64,000 bases of DNA from CAVWZH01 sp963765285 (GCA_963765285.1 CAVXVR010000006.1:666868-730867), one strand, 5' to 3'. Positions 17,094 through 26,534 are shown, counted from the stretch's first letter. Notes: a model not told the origin generated them from the sequence alone. A program made the numbers and translations.

Positions 17094-18038
17094 ATGGACG
17101 ACGGAAGAACTGGCAAAGCATCAGCGTTGCAGTTAGCCGGGTTGGCGCTTCTACTGGCATGTCTAGCCGCAGTAGGAAGCGCCGCCGAGAATCCATCGCA
17201 AGAACAAAATCTCAAACCTCCCGCCGGCGGATCTGCCTATGTGGGGTCCGACACTTGCAAAACCTGCCATGAGGACATCTACAAGAACTTTGAGACCACG
17301 CCCCATTGGAAGACGACTCTCAGCAAGAGGGGGGAGGAGTGGCAGGGCTGCGAGGCCTGTCACGGACCCGGCAAGGAGCACGTAGAGGGTGGCGGAGATA
17401 AGACTAAGATTTTCACCTTCCAGGGCGTTACCGCCAAAGAGATCAGCAAGCGATGCCTGGGTTGCCACGAATATGGCGAGGAACATGCAAACTTCGATCG
17501 CTCCCAGCACAATGTCAACGACGTAAGCTGCATCGCCTGCCACTCGCCGCATCATGCCAAAGAGTCCCAGTACCTTCTGGTAAATAAGCAGCCCGAACTG
17601 TGCTACGGCTGTCATACCGACATCAAGCAGGACTTCAACCGGCCGTTCCGACATCGCGTCGAACAGGGGCTGATTCAGTGCACCGACTGCCATAACCAGC
17701 ATGGCGGCTTCCTGACCAAGCAGCTGCGGGCCACTGCGGCGCAGGACCAGGTCTGTTACAAATGCCACGTTGATAAAGCGGGGCCGTTCGCCTTCGAGCA
17801 CGTGCCGGTGAAGACCGAGGGTTGCGTCTCCTGCCACCTGCCCCACGGATCGACCAATCCACGGCTGCTGAAACGCAGCCAGATGAATCTGGTCTGCCTG
17901 GAGTGCCACACCCTGACCCAGGACTCTTCCGTACCTGGCCTGCCGTCGTTCCACAACCAGACCCAGAAGTATCAGGCGTGCACGATGTGTCACACCCAGA
18001 TCCATGGTTCGAATTTTGACGAATTCTTCTTCAAGTAG
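17094..18038 (+). CDS. Decahaem periplasmic cytochrome c, MtrA/DmsE-like
   Basis: 314 residues from ATG 17094, preceded by GAGGAG at the right distance. The frame is open 36 codons further upstream, but that part lacks signal-peptide character. A signal peptide (LAGLALLLACLAAVGSAA) is followed by exactly ten CXXCH motifs (CKTCH, CEACH, CLGCH, CIACH, CYGCH, CTDCH, CYKCH, CVSCH, CLECH, CTMCH). Length and count match the DmsE/MtrA/PioA family, which forms an electron wire inside an outer-membrane barrel. The barrel gene follows after 9 bp. No surface decahaem cytochrome (MtrC/OmcA type) is encoded nearby, so the layout resembles PioAB or MtoAB. Confidence 0.88.
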   Translation: MDDGRTGKASALQLAGLALLLACLAAVGSAAENPSQEQNLKPPAGGSAYVGSDTCKTCHEDIYKNFETTPHWKTTLSKRGEEWQGCEACHGPGKEHVEGGGDKTKIFTFQGVTAKEISKRCLGCHEYGEEHANFDRSQHNVNDVSCIACHSPHHAKESQYLLVNKQPELCYGCHTDIKQDFNRPFRHRVEQGLIQCTDCHNQHGGFLTKQLRATAAQDQVCYKCHVDKAGPFAFEHVPVKTEGCVSCHLPHGSTNPRLLKRSQMNLVCLECHTLTQDSSVPGLPSFHNQTQKYQACTMCHTQIHGSNFDEFFFK

Positions 18039-18047
18039 GAGAACGCC

Positions 18048-20438
18048 ATGAAACGTCGCTTCCCGGCAGCTTCCGTGCGAATGATAGGCCGAAGTGTCCC
18101 TGGCAGGCTCAGGCGGCGATTTCGGCCGGGCCGGCATTGGGTGCTGGCTCTGTTTCTTCCTTTCGCCCTGCTGACGCTGGCTCCCGGACAAACGGCAAGC
18201 AGTTCGACGGATGGACTGGAGAACGGCAACTATGCGTACCAGGGTTCGTTTGAATTCGGGTATCGCTTTGTCAACACCAACGGGAGCCAGGCGATCTACG
18301 ACACATTCGTCAACCAGCAGCAAGGCCCGCGCCTGCTGGATCAGACTTTAAGCGCGCGCTCACTCAATCACCAGGGCGGGCTCTTCGACAATCTCTTCCT
18401 CAGCAGCTTCGGGTGGGGTGGCGATCCGGAGAACGCCAGCCGTCTGCGTATGTCCAAGAACAAGTGGTACAACTTCAACGTAGTGTTCCGGCGCGACCAG
18501 AACATCTGGGACTACAACCTGCTGGCGAATCCGCTGAACCCCTTCAATCCGTTTATTCAGCTCAACAATTCTCCGCACGAATTTCTGACCGTACGGCGCA
18601 TGTATGACTACAACCTGGTGCTGTTGCCCCAATCGCGGGTGCGCTTCCGCCTGGGCTTTACCCGCAATAATATGGAGGGGCCGGCCTTCAGCTCGATCCA
18701 CGAAGGAACCGACACCATGCTGGTGCAGAACACCCGCACCCTGCTCGATGGGTACCAGGCCGGGATCGACATCAAGCTATTGCCGCGCACCAACATCAGC
18801 TACGACCAGTTTCTGCAGTATTACAAAGGAGACTCGACATGGGCCGGTCAGCCGCGGGCCTTCCAGTTGAGCGATGGCTCGTCGGTAGACGCAGGCATCG
18901 TGTACAACGCGCCCGCAGGCCAGCCTTGCAGCAATACGCCTCCTATTTTCAACCCGGCCACCACACCGCCAACTCTGAAAGACACCTGCAACGGGTATCA
19001 GGCGTATGGCCGATCGGCGCCTACGCGTACTTCTTTTCCGGTGGAGCAATTGACCCTGCAGTCGAGCTATTTCCGGCGGGTGGATTTTTCGGCGCGGGGA
19101 TCCTATAGTTCAGCCGACGCCACGGTAAACAACTTCGATGAATCGTTCGTGGGCTTGATCTCGCGAACCTTCCAGCGCGCTTTCAACGTTACCGGCACCG
19201 CCAAGAACAAACGCGTGGTGGCGAACACGGACCTGGGAGTTACCGTCAGCATCACCGACAAATTGCGAATCAGCGACAGTTTCCGTTTCTCTTATTTCCG
19301 CATCCCGGGGCTGTCGGACCAGACTACGCTGAGTTCGTTCACCGGAAGCACCGCCAGCATGCTGATCCCGATACAACCCTATAATCCGGCAATCTGCCCT
19401 CCGACTTGCCCGGTGCACAGTACGAGTTCGCCGGCCGACGTGGCCACCGACCTGTTTAACCGGTTCCTGGGGCAGGATTCGAAATACAACACCATCGAAT
19501 TGGAGTACGACGTCACCAAACGATTCGGGGGACATCTCGGCTACCGCTATGGGGCAAGGGAAATCAATCACTCGGTTCTAGAGTCGGCCAATGAACTTTT
19601 TTATCCTACCGTCGCCAACCGCGGCGACTGCCTTACGCAGCCGCTCAATCCCGATGGGACCTGCAATTTTTCAGGCATCGTCGATCAGGGACTGACCTCG
19701 ATCGATGTCCACGAGAATTCGGGGCTGTTCGGGGTGTGGGCCCATCCCAACGACAAGCTGCGGCTGAACTTCGATACCGAGATCTTCTCCGCAGACGTCG
19801 CCCCCACCCGCATTACTCCCAAGAATCTGCAACGCTACAAAACCCGGGTCAACTACAAACCCAGCAACCTGGTCAACCTTTCCGGCACGATCAACATCCT
19901 GGAGAGCCGCAACAACGTGCCCACAGTGCTGCACCGGGAGCACGATCGCAACTATGGCTACACGGTGGCGCTGAACCCGAACCCCCGGTTCGGGGTTGAT
20001 TTTGGGTACAACTACGACGATATTTTTTCCACCACCAACATCTGCTATGTGCTGGCCTCAAGCGCGAAAACTGGTTCCACGGATTGTGGTGGCGCTCCAT
20101 TTCTTTCCGAGCCTTCGCTGTACGATAATAAAATCAACTTTGGCTACATCAACATCATCCTGAAGCCCATCAAACGGGTATCGGTCAGCCTGGGTTACAA
20201 CCTAGTCAGCAGCAGTGGCGAGACCACGATCCTGGCGCCCACCCCGAATACGCTGGGGCCTTTGGGGCTCAACTTCCACAAACCCACGGCTTCGGTGGAT
20301 GTTGACCTGACCAAAGGAATTGTGTGGCGCACCGCCTGGAATTATTACGACTACAACGAAAAGTCTGACCCGGGCACGCTCGTGCCGCGCGACTTTCAAA
20401 GCAATTCTGCGACGCTGTCGGTGGTGTATTCCTTCTAG
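18048..20438 (+). CDS. MtrB/PioB-like outer-membrane beta-barrel
   Basis: 796 residues with an export signal (HWVLALFLPFALLTLAPG, about residues 34-52 after a basic stretch). A long series of alternating, aromatic-rich strands separated by loops follows, ending VVYSF with the C-terminal phenylalanine recognised by the barrel-assembly machinery. Size and position directly after a decahaem cytochrome match MtrB/PioB, the 26-stranded sheath of porin-cytochrome conduits. The N-terminal CXXC typical of some Shewanella MtrB proteins is absent. The call rests on length, barrel character and gene order, because barrel sequences diverge fast. Confidence 0.75.
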   Translation: MKRRFPAASVRMIGRSVPGRLRRRFRPGRHWVLALFLPFALLTLAPGQTASSSTDGLENGNYAYQGSFEFGYRFVNTNGSQAIYDTFVNQQQGPRLLDQTLSARSLNHQGGLFDNLFLSSFGWGGDPENASRLRMSKNKWYNFNVVFRRDQNIWDYNLLANPLNPFNPFIQLNNSPHEFLTVRRMYDYNLVLLPQSRVRFRLGFTRNNMEGPAFSSIHEGTDTMLVQNTRTLLDGYQAGIDIKLLPRTNISYDQFLQYYKGDSTWAGQPRAFQLSDGSSVDAGIVYNAPAGQPCSNTPPIFNPATTPPTLKDTCNGYQAYGRSAPTRTSFPVEQLTLQSSYFRRVDFSARGSYSSADATVNNFDESFVGLISRTFQRAFNVTGTAKNKRVVANTDLGVTVSITDKLRISDSFRFSYFRIPGLSDQTTLSSFTGSTASMLIPIQPYNPAICPPTCPVHSTSSPADVATDLFNRFLGQDSKYNTIELEYDVTKRFGGHLGYRYGAREINHSVLESANELFYPTVANRGDCLTQPLNPDGTCNFSGIVDQGLTSIDVHENSGLFGVWAHPNDKLRLNFDTEIFSADVAPTRITPKNLQRYKTRVNYKPSNLVNLSGTINILESRNNVPTVLHREHDRNYGYTVALNPNPRFGVDFGYNYDDIFSTTNICYVLASSAKTGSTDCGGAPFLSEPSLYDNKINFGYINIILKPIKRVSVSLGYNLVSSSGETTILAPTPNTLGPLGLNFHKPTASVDVDLTKGIVWRTAWNYYDYNEKSDPGTLVPRDFQSNSATLSVVYSF

Positions 20439-20498
20439 CTTCCAGCCGGAGTGTTTCGGATCGAATTGAAAGAGTGGAAGCCTGCTTCCGGACCCCGC

Positions 20499-21611
20499 CT
20501 AGGTCAGGCTGGGCGACAAACCGGGAGGTTCATACGGACAGAACGGATCGCTCTCCAGAGGATTACCGGTGTGAGCAAAGGCCCGTGCCCGGGATCCGCC
20601 GCAAATGTGGCAGTATTCGCATTCTCCGCATTTCCCCTGGAACTGTTCGGGTGCATGCAGCGCCTGGAAGATGGGGGCATCGCGGTACACGTCCACCAGG
20701 GAGCCTGTCCTGACATTGCCGCAGGGCAGAGGCAGGAAACCGGACGGGTAAATGTCACCCTTGTTGGAAACGAAGACGATGCCGTGTCCATCGCGAATCT
20801 GGAAGCCCTTATAGACCGCACTCTGCTTGCGTTCCGCGGCGGGCATGCCTGCTGCCCGCATTCTCTGCAACGCGAGCCGCCGGTAGGAGGGTGCTTCGGT
20901 GGTCTTGACCGCGAAAGGCGCGTCGGGCACGAGGTCCAGGACCCAGTTCATAATCTGTTCACCGCGCTCCGGCGAAACCTCATGCAGAGCTTTCCCTCGG
21001 CCCACTGAGATAAGAAAGAACAGGCTCCAGCGCATGACCGGGAAAGTTTTCAGGAGCTCGTAAATCTCGGGCAGATCGTCTGCGGTTTCCTGTGCCACCA
21101 ACGTGTTCACTTGAATCGGCAAACCAAGCCTGCCCGCATACTGGGCCGCCTCCATGGTCTTTTCAAAGCACCCGGAAACCGCGCGGATCGCATCGTGGCG
21201 GCCGGCGCATGAGCCGTCGAGGCTCAGTCCCAGGCTCTGAATTCCATGGGCCTTAAGCTTGGCGAGTGCTTCGCCGGTCAGCTCCGGAGTCGCGCTGGGA
21301 GTAATGGAGACGTCCAAGCCGAGTTTGCGGGCATGGTCGATCACCTGGAAGAGGTCTTTGCGCCGAAGCGGGTCGCCGCCGGTAAGAATCAGGTGCGGAA
21401 GGGGAGCACCGAACGAAGCAATCTGACACAACAGTCCCAGGCTTTCCACCGGAGTGAGTTCCAAGGGATCTGGCGCCGGCATGGCCTCAGCACGGCAATG
21501 CCGGCAAGCCAAACCGCATGCCTGCGTCATTTCCCAGTAGACCAGCATGGGATTCCTGGAGAAGTCGGGAGCCGGTTGAATTCGTGAGGAAGCTGACTGG
21601 AGATTTACCAT
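20499..21611 (-). CDS. Radical SAM/SPASM protein
   Basis: 370 residues from ATG 21611; the frame extends upstream without conserved sense. Near the N-terminus is the CGLACRHC triad that binds the SAM-cleaving 4Fe-4S cluster, then the GGDPL segment and a TIM-barrel. The C-terminal SPASM region holds further cluster cysteines (KCGECEYCHICGG ... SDPFC). The family is that of TIGR04053-like proteins, related to AhbD/NirJ and PqqE haem- or peptide-modifying enzymes. The substrate is unknown. It is convergent with the barrel gene, and its upstream region has a perfect CRP/FNR-type palindrome, which ties it to the cytochrome island. Confidence 0.8.
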   Translation of the reverse strand: MVNLQSASSRIQPAPDFSRNPMLVYWEMTQACGLACRHCRAEAMPAPDPLELTPVESLGLLCQIASFGAPLPHLILTGGDPLRRKDLFQVIDHARKLGLDVSITPSATPELTGEALAKLKAHGIQSLGLSLDGSCAGRHDAIRAVSGCFEKTMEAAQYAGRLGLPIQVNTLVAQETADDLPEIYELLKTFPVMRWSLFFLISVGRGKALHEVSPERGEQIMNWVLDLVPDAPFAVKTTEAPSYRRLALQRMRAAGMPAAERKQSAVYKGFQIRDGHGIVFVSNKGDIYPSGFLPLPCGNVRTGSLVDVYRDAPIFQALHAPEQFQGKCGECEYCHICGGSRARAFAHTGNPLESDPFCPYEPPGLSPSLT

Positions 21612-21685
21612 GGCTATGATTCGCGACGCCACGGGCTCAAGGGCCCTCGTCACTCCTAACTTAGCTGCACTCTCCCGTGAGTCTC

Positions 21686-21701
21686 TGTGACGAGGATCAC
21701 A
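21686..21701. promoter_or_regulatory. CRP/FNR-type operator palindrome
   Basis: A second perfect TGTGA-N6-TCACA, 75-90 bp upstream of the radical SAM start (21611) and about 80-100 bp upstream of the divergent SDR gene. Same arms and spacing as at 16810, different central hexamer (cgagga against tctcgg), which argues for a protein-binding site and not a copied repeat. Confidence 0.6.
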
Positions 21702-21783
21702 CCAGGCGGTGACCGAGACTGGGTTTTGGTACTCTCTTGGGCAAGTCCAGTTGTCCTCAGTCATGAAGGACCGGAATAAGCCG

Positions 21784-22558
21784 ATGACCTCAGGCAGCGG
21801 TTTCGCCACCTACCCCAGCCTTCGAGGCCGCGTGGTACTCATCACCGGCGGGGGATCGGGCATCGGGGCGTCGCTGGTGGAACAGTTCGCGCTCCAGGGC
21901 GCCAAGGTGGCGTTTCTCGACATTGCGGTCGACGCCTCCCGGAAGCTGGTGGAAAGCCTCTCCGGCTGCGCGCACGCGCCTCTTTTTCTGCCGTGCGACC
22001 TGACGCACATCCCGGCGCTGCAAACCGCGGTGAAAAAAGTTCAGGAGCAGATGGGCGACGGTTCAGGTGCTGGTCAACAATGCCGCCAACGACGATCGTC
22101 ATGAATTTTCTGAAGTCACTCCGGAATACTGGGATGAGCGCATGGCGGTCAATCTTCGCCATCAATTCTTCACAGCGCAAGCCGTCATCCCAGGCATGGT
22201 TGCCGCGGGTGCGGGTTCGATCATTAACCTGGGCTCGATTTCCTGGATGATCCCATCGACCGGCATGCCGGTATATGTGACAGCCAAAGCCGCGGTTGCG
22301 GGACTGACTCGTGCGTTGGCCCGCGAACTGGGCCCCGCGGGCGTTCGGGTCAACTGCGTAGTTCCGGGAGCAATCATGACCGAGCGCCAGCGCCGCTTGT
22401 GGGTCACGCCCGAGTATCTTGCGAAAATCCTGGCGAGCCAAAGTCTGAAGCGGGAGTTGGTGCCGGAAGATGTTGCCCGGCTGGTGCTGTTCCTCGCGGC
22501 CGACGACAGCTCTGCGATCACGAACCAGAGTTATCTGGTGGATGGCGGGTGGATTTGA
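21784..22558 (+). CDS. Short-chain dehydrogenase/reductase, frameshifted
   Basis: About 255 residues once repaired. It has the NAD(P)-binding motif GGGSGIG, then NNAAN, the catalytic serine (NLGSIS) and YVTAK (the YxxxK pair), and a C-terminal YLVDGGW, all standard for classical SDRs. The frame shifts by one base at about 22058-22064, where the neighbouring frame picks up VQVLVNNAAN. Start is uncertain: ATG 21784 with AAGGA 13 bp before, or ATG 21763. The adjacent convergent aldose 1-epimerase suggests a sugar substrate (aldose dehydrogenase role), which is inference only. Confidence 0.8.
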
Positions 22559-22584
22559 CTGCACTGTGGCAAGCCAGGGCCTGC

Positions 22585-23754
22585 CTATTCAGCAGAAAAT
22601 TTGTAGACCGTCCGCGAATGAAACGTCTGACCGGGCCGCAGAATCGTGTTGGGAAATTCGGGGTGGTTCGGAGAGTCGGGGAAATGCTGCGCCTCCAGGC
22701 AAAAGGCCGAGCGTTTCGCATAGTGGTGGCCGTGCTTGCCTAATGATCCATCGAGAAAATTGCCGGTGTAGAACTGCAAGCCGGGTTCGGTAGTGTAAAC
22801 CTCCAGAACTCGTCCGGTTTCAGGGTCGCGCACTTTCGCTCCGAGCACCAGTTCATCCCCTTTTTTATTCAGGACAAAGGTGTGGTCGTACCCTCCGCCA
22901 ACGACAAGCTGCTCGTAGGAATCGTTAATCCGAGCGTCAATCGCGTGGGACTTTCTAAAATCGAGCGGAGTTCCGCCTACGGAACGAAGTTCACCGCTGG
23001 GGATCAGACCCGCGCCGACGACCAGGAAGCGGTCTGCGTTGAGCATGATTTGATGTTGCAATACATCGCCGTTGCCTTCGCCCCGCAGGTTGAAATAGCT
23101 GTGGTGGGTAAGGTTGATGGGCGTAGCCTTGTCGGTCGTGGCTTCGCAAGCGAACTCAAGCTCGTCCTGATCGGTGAGCGTGTAAGTAACTTTTGTTTTC
23201 AGGTTGCCTGGAAAGCCCTCCTCACCGTCTTTGCTGGTGTACGTGAAAACGACTCCGACAGTATGTTCTTTGGTGAAAGGCTCGGCGTTCCACAGGACCT
23301 TGTTGAATCCCTTCACGCCGCTGTGCAGGGAATTGGGGCCGTTGTTCTTGGCCAGGTGGTAGGTGATGCCATCCAGGGTGAATTGCGCGCGGGCAATGCG
23401 ATTTCCGAAGCGCCCGATGATTGCGCCGAAATACGGCTTGTTGTCGAGGTATGCGGCAAAATCGTCGTAACCCAGCACGATGTCGTCGAGTTTTCCGTTC
23501 TTATCCGGGACACGCAGTGAAACCACGATCCCACCGTAATTCATGACGCGGACTTCGACACGGTGGGAGTTGGTGAGAGTGTAGAGGTCGACCGATTGGC
23601 CGTCAGGCGTTTTGCCGAAAGTCGTTTTCTCGATCATGGACTTCCCCGGGGGCGACGCTGCTCTGACCGGGCCGACAGCGAGCACGACCAACGAAAACAG
23701 AGTCAGGCAGAACCGGACAATGGCTCGGTGTCCCGGTCTCGTCTCATCGCACAA
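22585..23754 (-). CDS. galM: Aldose 1-epimerase, exported
   Basis: 389 residues: an N-terminal signal segment (FCLTLFSLVVLAVGPVRAA) and then a full galactose mutarotase fold. Conserved signatures are GRFGNRIA, NSLHSG, the catalytic His in LTHHSYFNL, GGYDHTFVL, and the catalytic Glu in TEPGLQFYTGN. The enzyme interconverts alpha and beta anomers of aldoses. A secreted form acts in the periplasm. TTG at 23754 is the only start that keeps the signal peptide. Convergent with the SDR gene 26 bp away. Confidence 0.9.
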   Translation of the reverse strand: MCDETRPGHRAIVRFCLTLFSLVVLAVGPVRAASPPGKSMIEKTTFGKTPDGQSVDLYTLTNSHRVEVRVMNYGGIVVSLRVPDKNGKLDDIVLGYDDFAAYLDNKPYFGAIIGRFGNRIARAQFTLDGITYHLAKNNGPNSLHSGVKGFNKVLWNAEPFTKEHTVGVVFTYTSKDGEEGFPGNLKTKVTYTLTDQDELEFACEATTDKATPINLTHHSYFNLRGEGNGDVLQHQIMLNADRFLVVGAGLIPSGELRSVGGTPLDFRKSHAIDARINDSYEQLVVGGGYDHTFVLNKKGDELVLGAKVRDPETGRVLEVYTTEPGLQFYTGNFLDGSLGKHGHHYAKRSAFCLEAQHFPDSPNHPEFPNTILRPGQTFHSRTVYKFSAE

Positions 23755-23775
23755 GCGTCGGCCGCCGATTGAGGA

Positions 23776-25350
23776 TCATTTTTTCTTCACTTCTTTCGCG
23801 GCGGCACTGGCCGCCGCCCGCTCCTGCAGTGCAAGTGTGACGACACGCAGCATCTCGTCCCAGGGGGCGGGCTTTCCGGTCCAGATCTCGAATTGCCGGG
23901 CGGCCTGGTGAACGAACATCTCGATCCCGGGGATCACTTGCGCCCCGCGTTCTTTGGCCAGCTTCATGAGCCTGGTCTCGGGCGGATCGTAGATCATGTC
24001 GAACAGGAAGCTGCTGTTGATCTCGTCTTCATGGAGCGGAGATTCGCGGGTGTTGCCCATGCCGACCGGCGTGGCATTGATGATTACGTCGAATTTCGAC
24101 TTCTTCAGGTCGGGCCGTTTCAGGATGCGGGCCCGGGCGGAGTGCGCCAGTTTCTGCGCCGGCGCCAGGCTGCGATTCAGGATGTAGACTTCTGCGCCGC
24201 GCTCTTTGAGACCGAACACCGCGGCTCGCGCCGCGCCACCGGCGCCCAGCACGAGAATCTTGGCGTGCTCCAGAGGGATGCGCCGTTCTAAGGGACGGAC
24301 CACGCCTGCCGCATCGGTGTTAAAGCCATACAACTTCCCGTCCTGCGCGCGCACGACCGTGTTGCAGGCGCCGATTTTTGTGGTGTGGGAGTCGGTGTTG
24401 TCGAGATGTTTGACGATCACTTCTTTGTACGGCATGGTGATTGAGAGGCCGTGAATGGGAATATCGCGCACACAGCTCAGCAGGTCCTTCAGCGTCTTGG
24501 CGTGCAGCGCGAGATAGACTCCATTCACGTTTTCCCGACGCAGGGCGGCGTTCATAATGGCGGGTGAAAGCGAATGCGCCACCGGGTCTCCTGCCACACC
24601 GTAAACTCGAGTCGCGGCGTCGACCTGCTCAATGCGGTAGGTATTGCGCAATTCCTGGGCGGTCGCCTGCCCGGGAGCGGTTTTTTCATCAGGGCTGATG
24701 GCTCCGAAGGTGAACACACTGCCGGCACGCACTCCGAGCACCCGGCTGATGATGCCCTGTTCGCCCATGCAGATCCCCACCAGAGAATACTGGTCGATGT
24801 GGCGCTCAAGGAACTTCATCATCGTGACGTTGTCGTAAAGGGTGGTGGCCGTACTGACAACTTTGTAAAAGTCGGCAGGGATGGCGCCCATCTTCGCCAG
24901 CGTCTCGTCCAGCTTCTTGGTGGCGTGAAAGTCGTGGTACGAGATAATCAGGGCCGCCTTGGTCCGTAGGCGTTGCACGCGCTCGGACCGGGCCTTGGAG
25001 GCGCTCTGCAGCTCCAGATCGAGCAACTGGCAGCCCGCTGCCGCCGCCTTGGCCAGAATGTCCAATTGTGATGCCAGAGAGCCGCGAAACTTTCCCCCAT
25101 TGGCTTCCCTGCGGCAGGTAGCGATGGTTACGACATGAGGGTGATATTCAGCGAAGCGTTTGATCTTCGGTAAGGCAAGGGCGGGCCGGGAAAGATAATC
25201 TAACCTGAACTCCAGAAACGGGTTATCGCGCGCCAGGGACTCCGCCTTGTGAACCATGTCGGCGGCATCTTCCCCAGTGACCGCAACACACACCCGTGGG
25301 AGGCGCAAAGGCAGGAAGCGGGGCGGATAGGATCTCGTTGCAGCATTCAT
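23776..25350 (-). CDS. aroDE: Bifunctional 3-dehydroquinate dehydratase/shikimate dehydrogenase
   Basis: 524 residues joining two shikimate-pathway steps. Residues about 15-235 are type I dehydroquinase (EFRLDYL, the ISYHDF histidine, and the Schiff-base lysine in FYKVVSTA). Residues about 250-510 are shikimate dehydrogenase (GVAGDPVAHSLSPAIMN, ITMPYKE with the catalytic Lys, and the NADP site GAGGAARAAVFGL). The fusion lets 3-dehydroshikimate pass between sites. It is known from plants and several bacterial phyla, including Acidobacteriota. A charged tail (ERAAASAAAKEVKKK) ends it. ATG 25350 gives a short, normal N-terminus. Confidence 0.95.
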   Translation of the reverse strand: MNAATRSYPPRFLPLRLPRVCVAVTGEDAADMVHKAESLARDNPFLEFRLDYLSRPALALPKIKRFAEYHPHVVTIATCRREANGGKFRGSLASQLDILAKAAAAGCQLLDLELQSASKARSERVQRLRTKAALIISYHDFHATKKLDETLAKMGAIPADFYKVVSTATTLYDNVTMMKFLERHIDQYSLVGICMGEQGIISRVLGVRAGSVFTFGAISPDEKTAPGQATAQELRNTYRIEQVDAATRVYGVAGDPVAHSLSPAIMNAALRRENVNGVYLALHAKTLKDLLSCVRDIPIHGLSITMPYKEVIVKHLDNTDSHTTKIGACNTVVRAQDGKLYGFNTDAAGVVRPLERRIPLEHAKILVLGAGGAARAAVFGLKERGAEVYILNRSLAPAQKLAHSARARILKRPDLKKSKFDVIINATPVGMGNTRESPLHEDEINSSFLFDMIYDPPETRLMKLAKERGAQVIPGIEMFVHQAARQFEIWTGKPAPWDEMLRVVTLALQERAAASAAAKEVKKK

Positions 25351-25568
25351 GGGGGCGAACGAGTCGGGATATTACAGGCGCGTAACTGTAGATGCAACAA
25401 AGTATTAACAATTTCACCAGCCAAACTTTCTAACGTACCGGTGATGACACCAGCGTAACCTTGACCGTCCTCAGTCAGCAGGTTACTGTCCGGAATGAAA
25501 GCCCTTTGTTTGCTGTAGTTAGCGGGAAAATGCGGGTCCGGGCTCCCGGCTTAGACATCGGAGGTAAC

Positions 25569-26534
25569 ATGAAGAAAACAGGATGGTTACTGCTATCCCT
25601 TTGCCTTGCTATTGCGGCATCGGCACAGCAGGCCGACCCCGGTCCCACTGACCAGGCTGCTCCGCAAAACACGATTCTGACGTCAGCAAGCTTTCCCACC
25701 GAGCGGCTGCAGACGCCTTCCAAAGCGGACATTTACTGCGCGGGCTTCGTCAACAAGCAGGTGCTGCCTGACGCCAATTTCGTCTCGGGCGGGCTCAACA
25801 CGCCCAACACGACCAAGTTCGTTAACCAGGACCTGATTTACCTCTCGGGACATGGCTACCAGACCGGACAGCAATACACCGTCCTGCGCCAGTTGATCGA
25901 CCCGAATCGCTACGAGACTTTCCCTGGCCAGCAAGCCATGTTGAATTCCATGGGCCAGCCTTATGCCGAGCTGGGACGGGTCCGCATTGTGGACACGCGC
26001 AGCAAGTCAGCGGTGGCGTCGATCGAGTTCACCTGCGAGCCCATCGATCCGGGGGACATCGTGGTCCCGTTCGTGGAGAAAGCTGACGTCCAGTTCCATC
26101 CGCCGCAGCGATTTGACCGTTTCGCACCGCCAAATCATGCGACTAGCGGACGCATCGTGGCAGCCAAGGACTTCGATTCGGTGCTGGGCACCGGCGCCAA
26201 GGTTTACCTGAACGTTGGCGCGAACCAAGGGGTCAAAGTCGGTGACTACTTCCGCGCGGTGCGCGGTTACGAAGCCGACTTGAAGGATCCCGTGGATTCG
26301 CTCTCTTTCGCAGGCTACGACGTGGTGGAGACTTCGCAGAAGCGCCCGCCGACTGTGGAACCGCACATGTTCTCCAGGTCAAAGGGACCGGTGATCCATG
26401 TGGCCGACCTGCCGCGGCGCGGAGTCGGAGAACTTGTAATTCTCAGCACTACTCCCACCACCTCGACCGGGATGCTGGTCTTCGCATTGGAAGATGTTCA
26501 TCTGGGTGACGGCGTGGAGCTGGATCAGCAGTAA
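25569..26534 (+). CDS. Secreted protein with FlgT_C-like domain, function unknown
   Basis: 321 residues from ATG 25569 with GGAGG just upstream. Signal peptide KKTGWLLLSLCLAIAASAQ. The rest has YCAGFVNKQVLP near the mature N-terminus and a C-terminal module (KVYLNVGANQGVKVGDYFRAVR). That module resembles the 'vnlGsnqGvkvGd' pattern of FlgT C-terminal-type domains, probably an OB-like fold. Such lone exported proteins are common in Acidobacteriota. No partner or reaction can be assigned. It stands alone between aroDE (divergent) and a repeat element. Confidence 0.65.
   Translation: MKKTGWLLLSLCLAIAASAQQADPGPTDQAAPQNTILTSASFPTERLQTPSKADIYCAGFVNKQVLPDANFVSGGLNTPNTTKFVNQDLIYLSGHGYQTGQQYTVLRQLIDPNRYETFPGQQAMLNSMGQPYAELGRVRIVDTRSKSAVASIEFTCEPIDPGDIVVPFVEKADVQFHPPQRFDRFAPPNHATSGRIVAAKDFDSVLGTGAKVYLNVGANQGVKVGDYFRAVRGYEADLKDPVDSLSFAGYDVVETSQKRPPTVEPHMFSRSKGPVIHVADLPRRGVGELVILSTTPTTSTGMLVFALEDVHLGDGVELDQQ

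Noticed and set aside
17163..18323. 386-codon minus-strand frame opposite the decahaem cytochrome
   Set aside because: The plus strand has ten CXXCH motifs and a signal peptide; the minus frame has no protein character.
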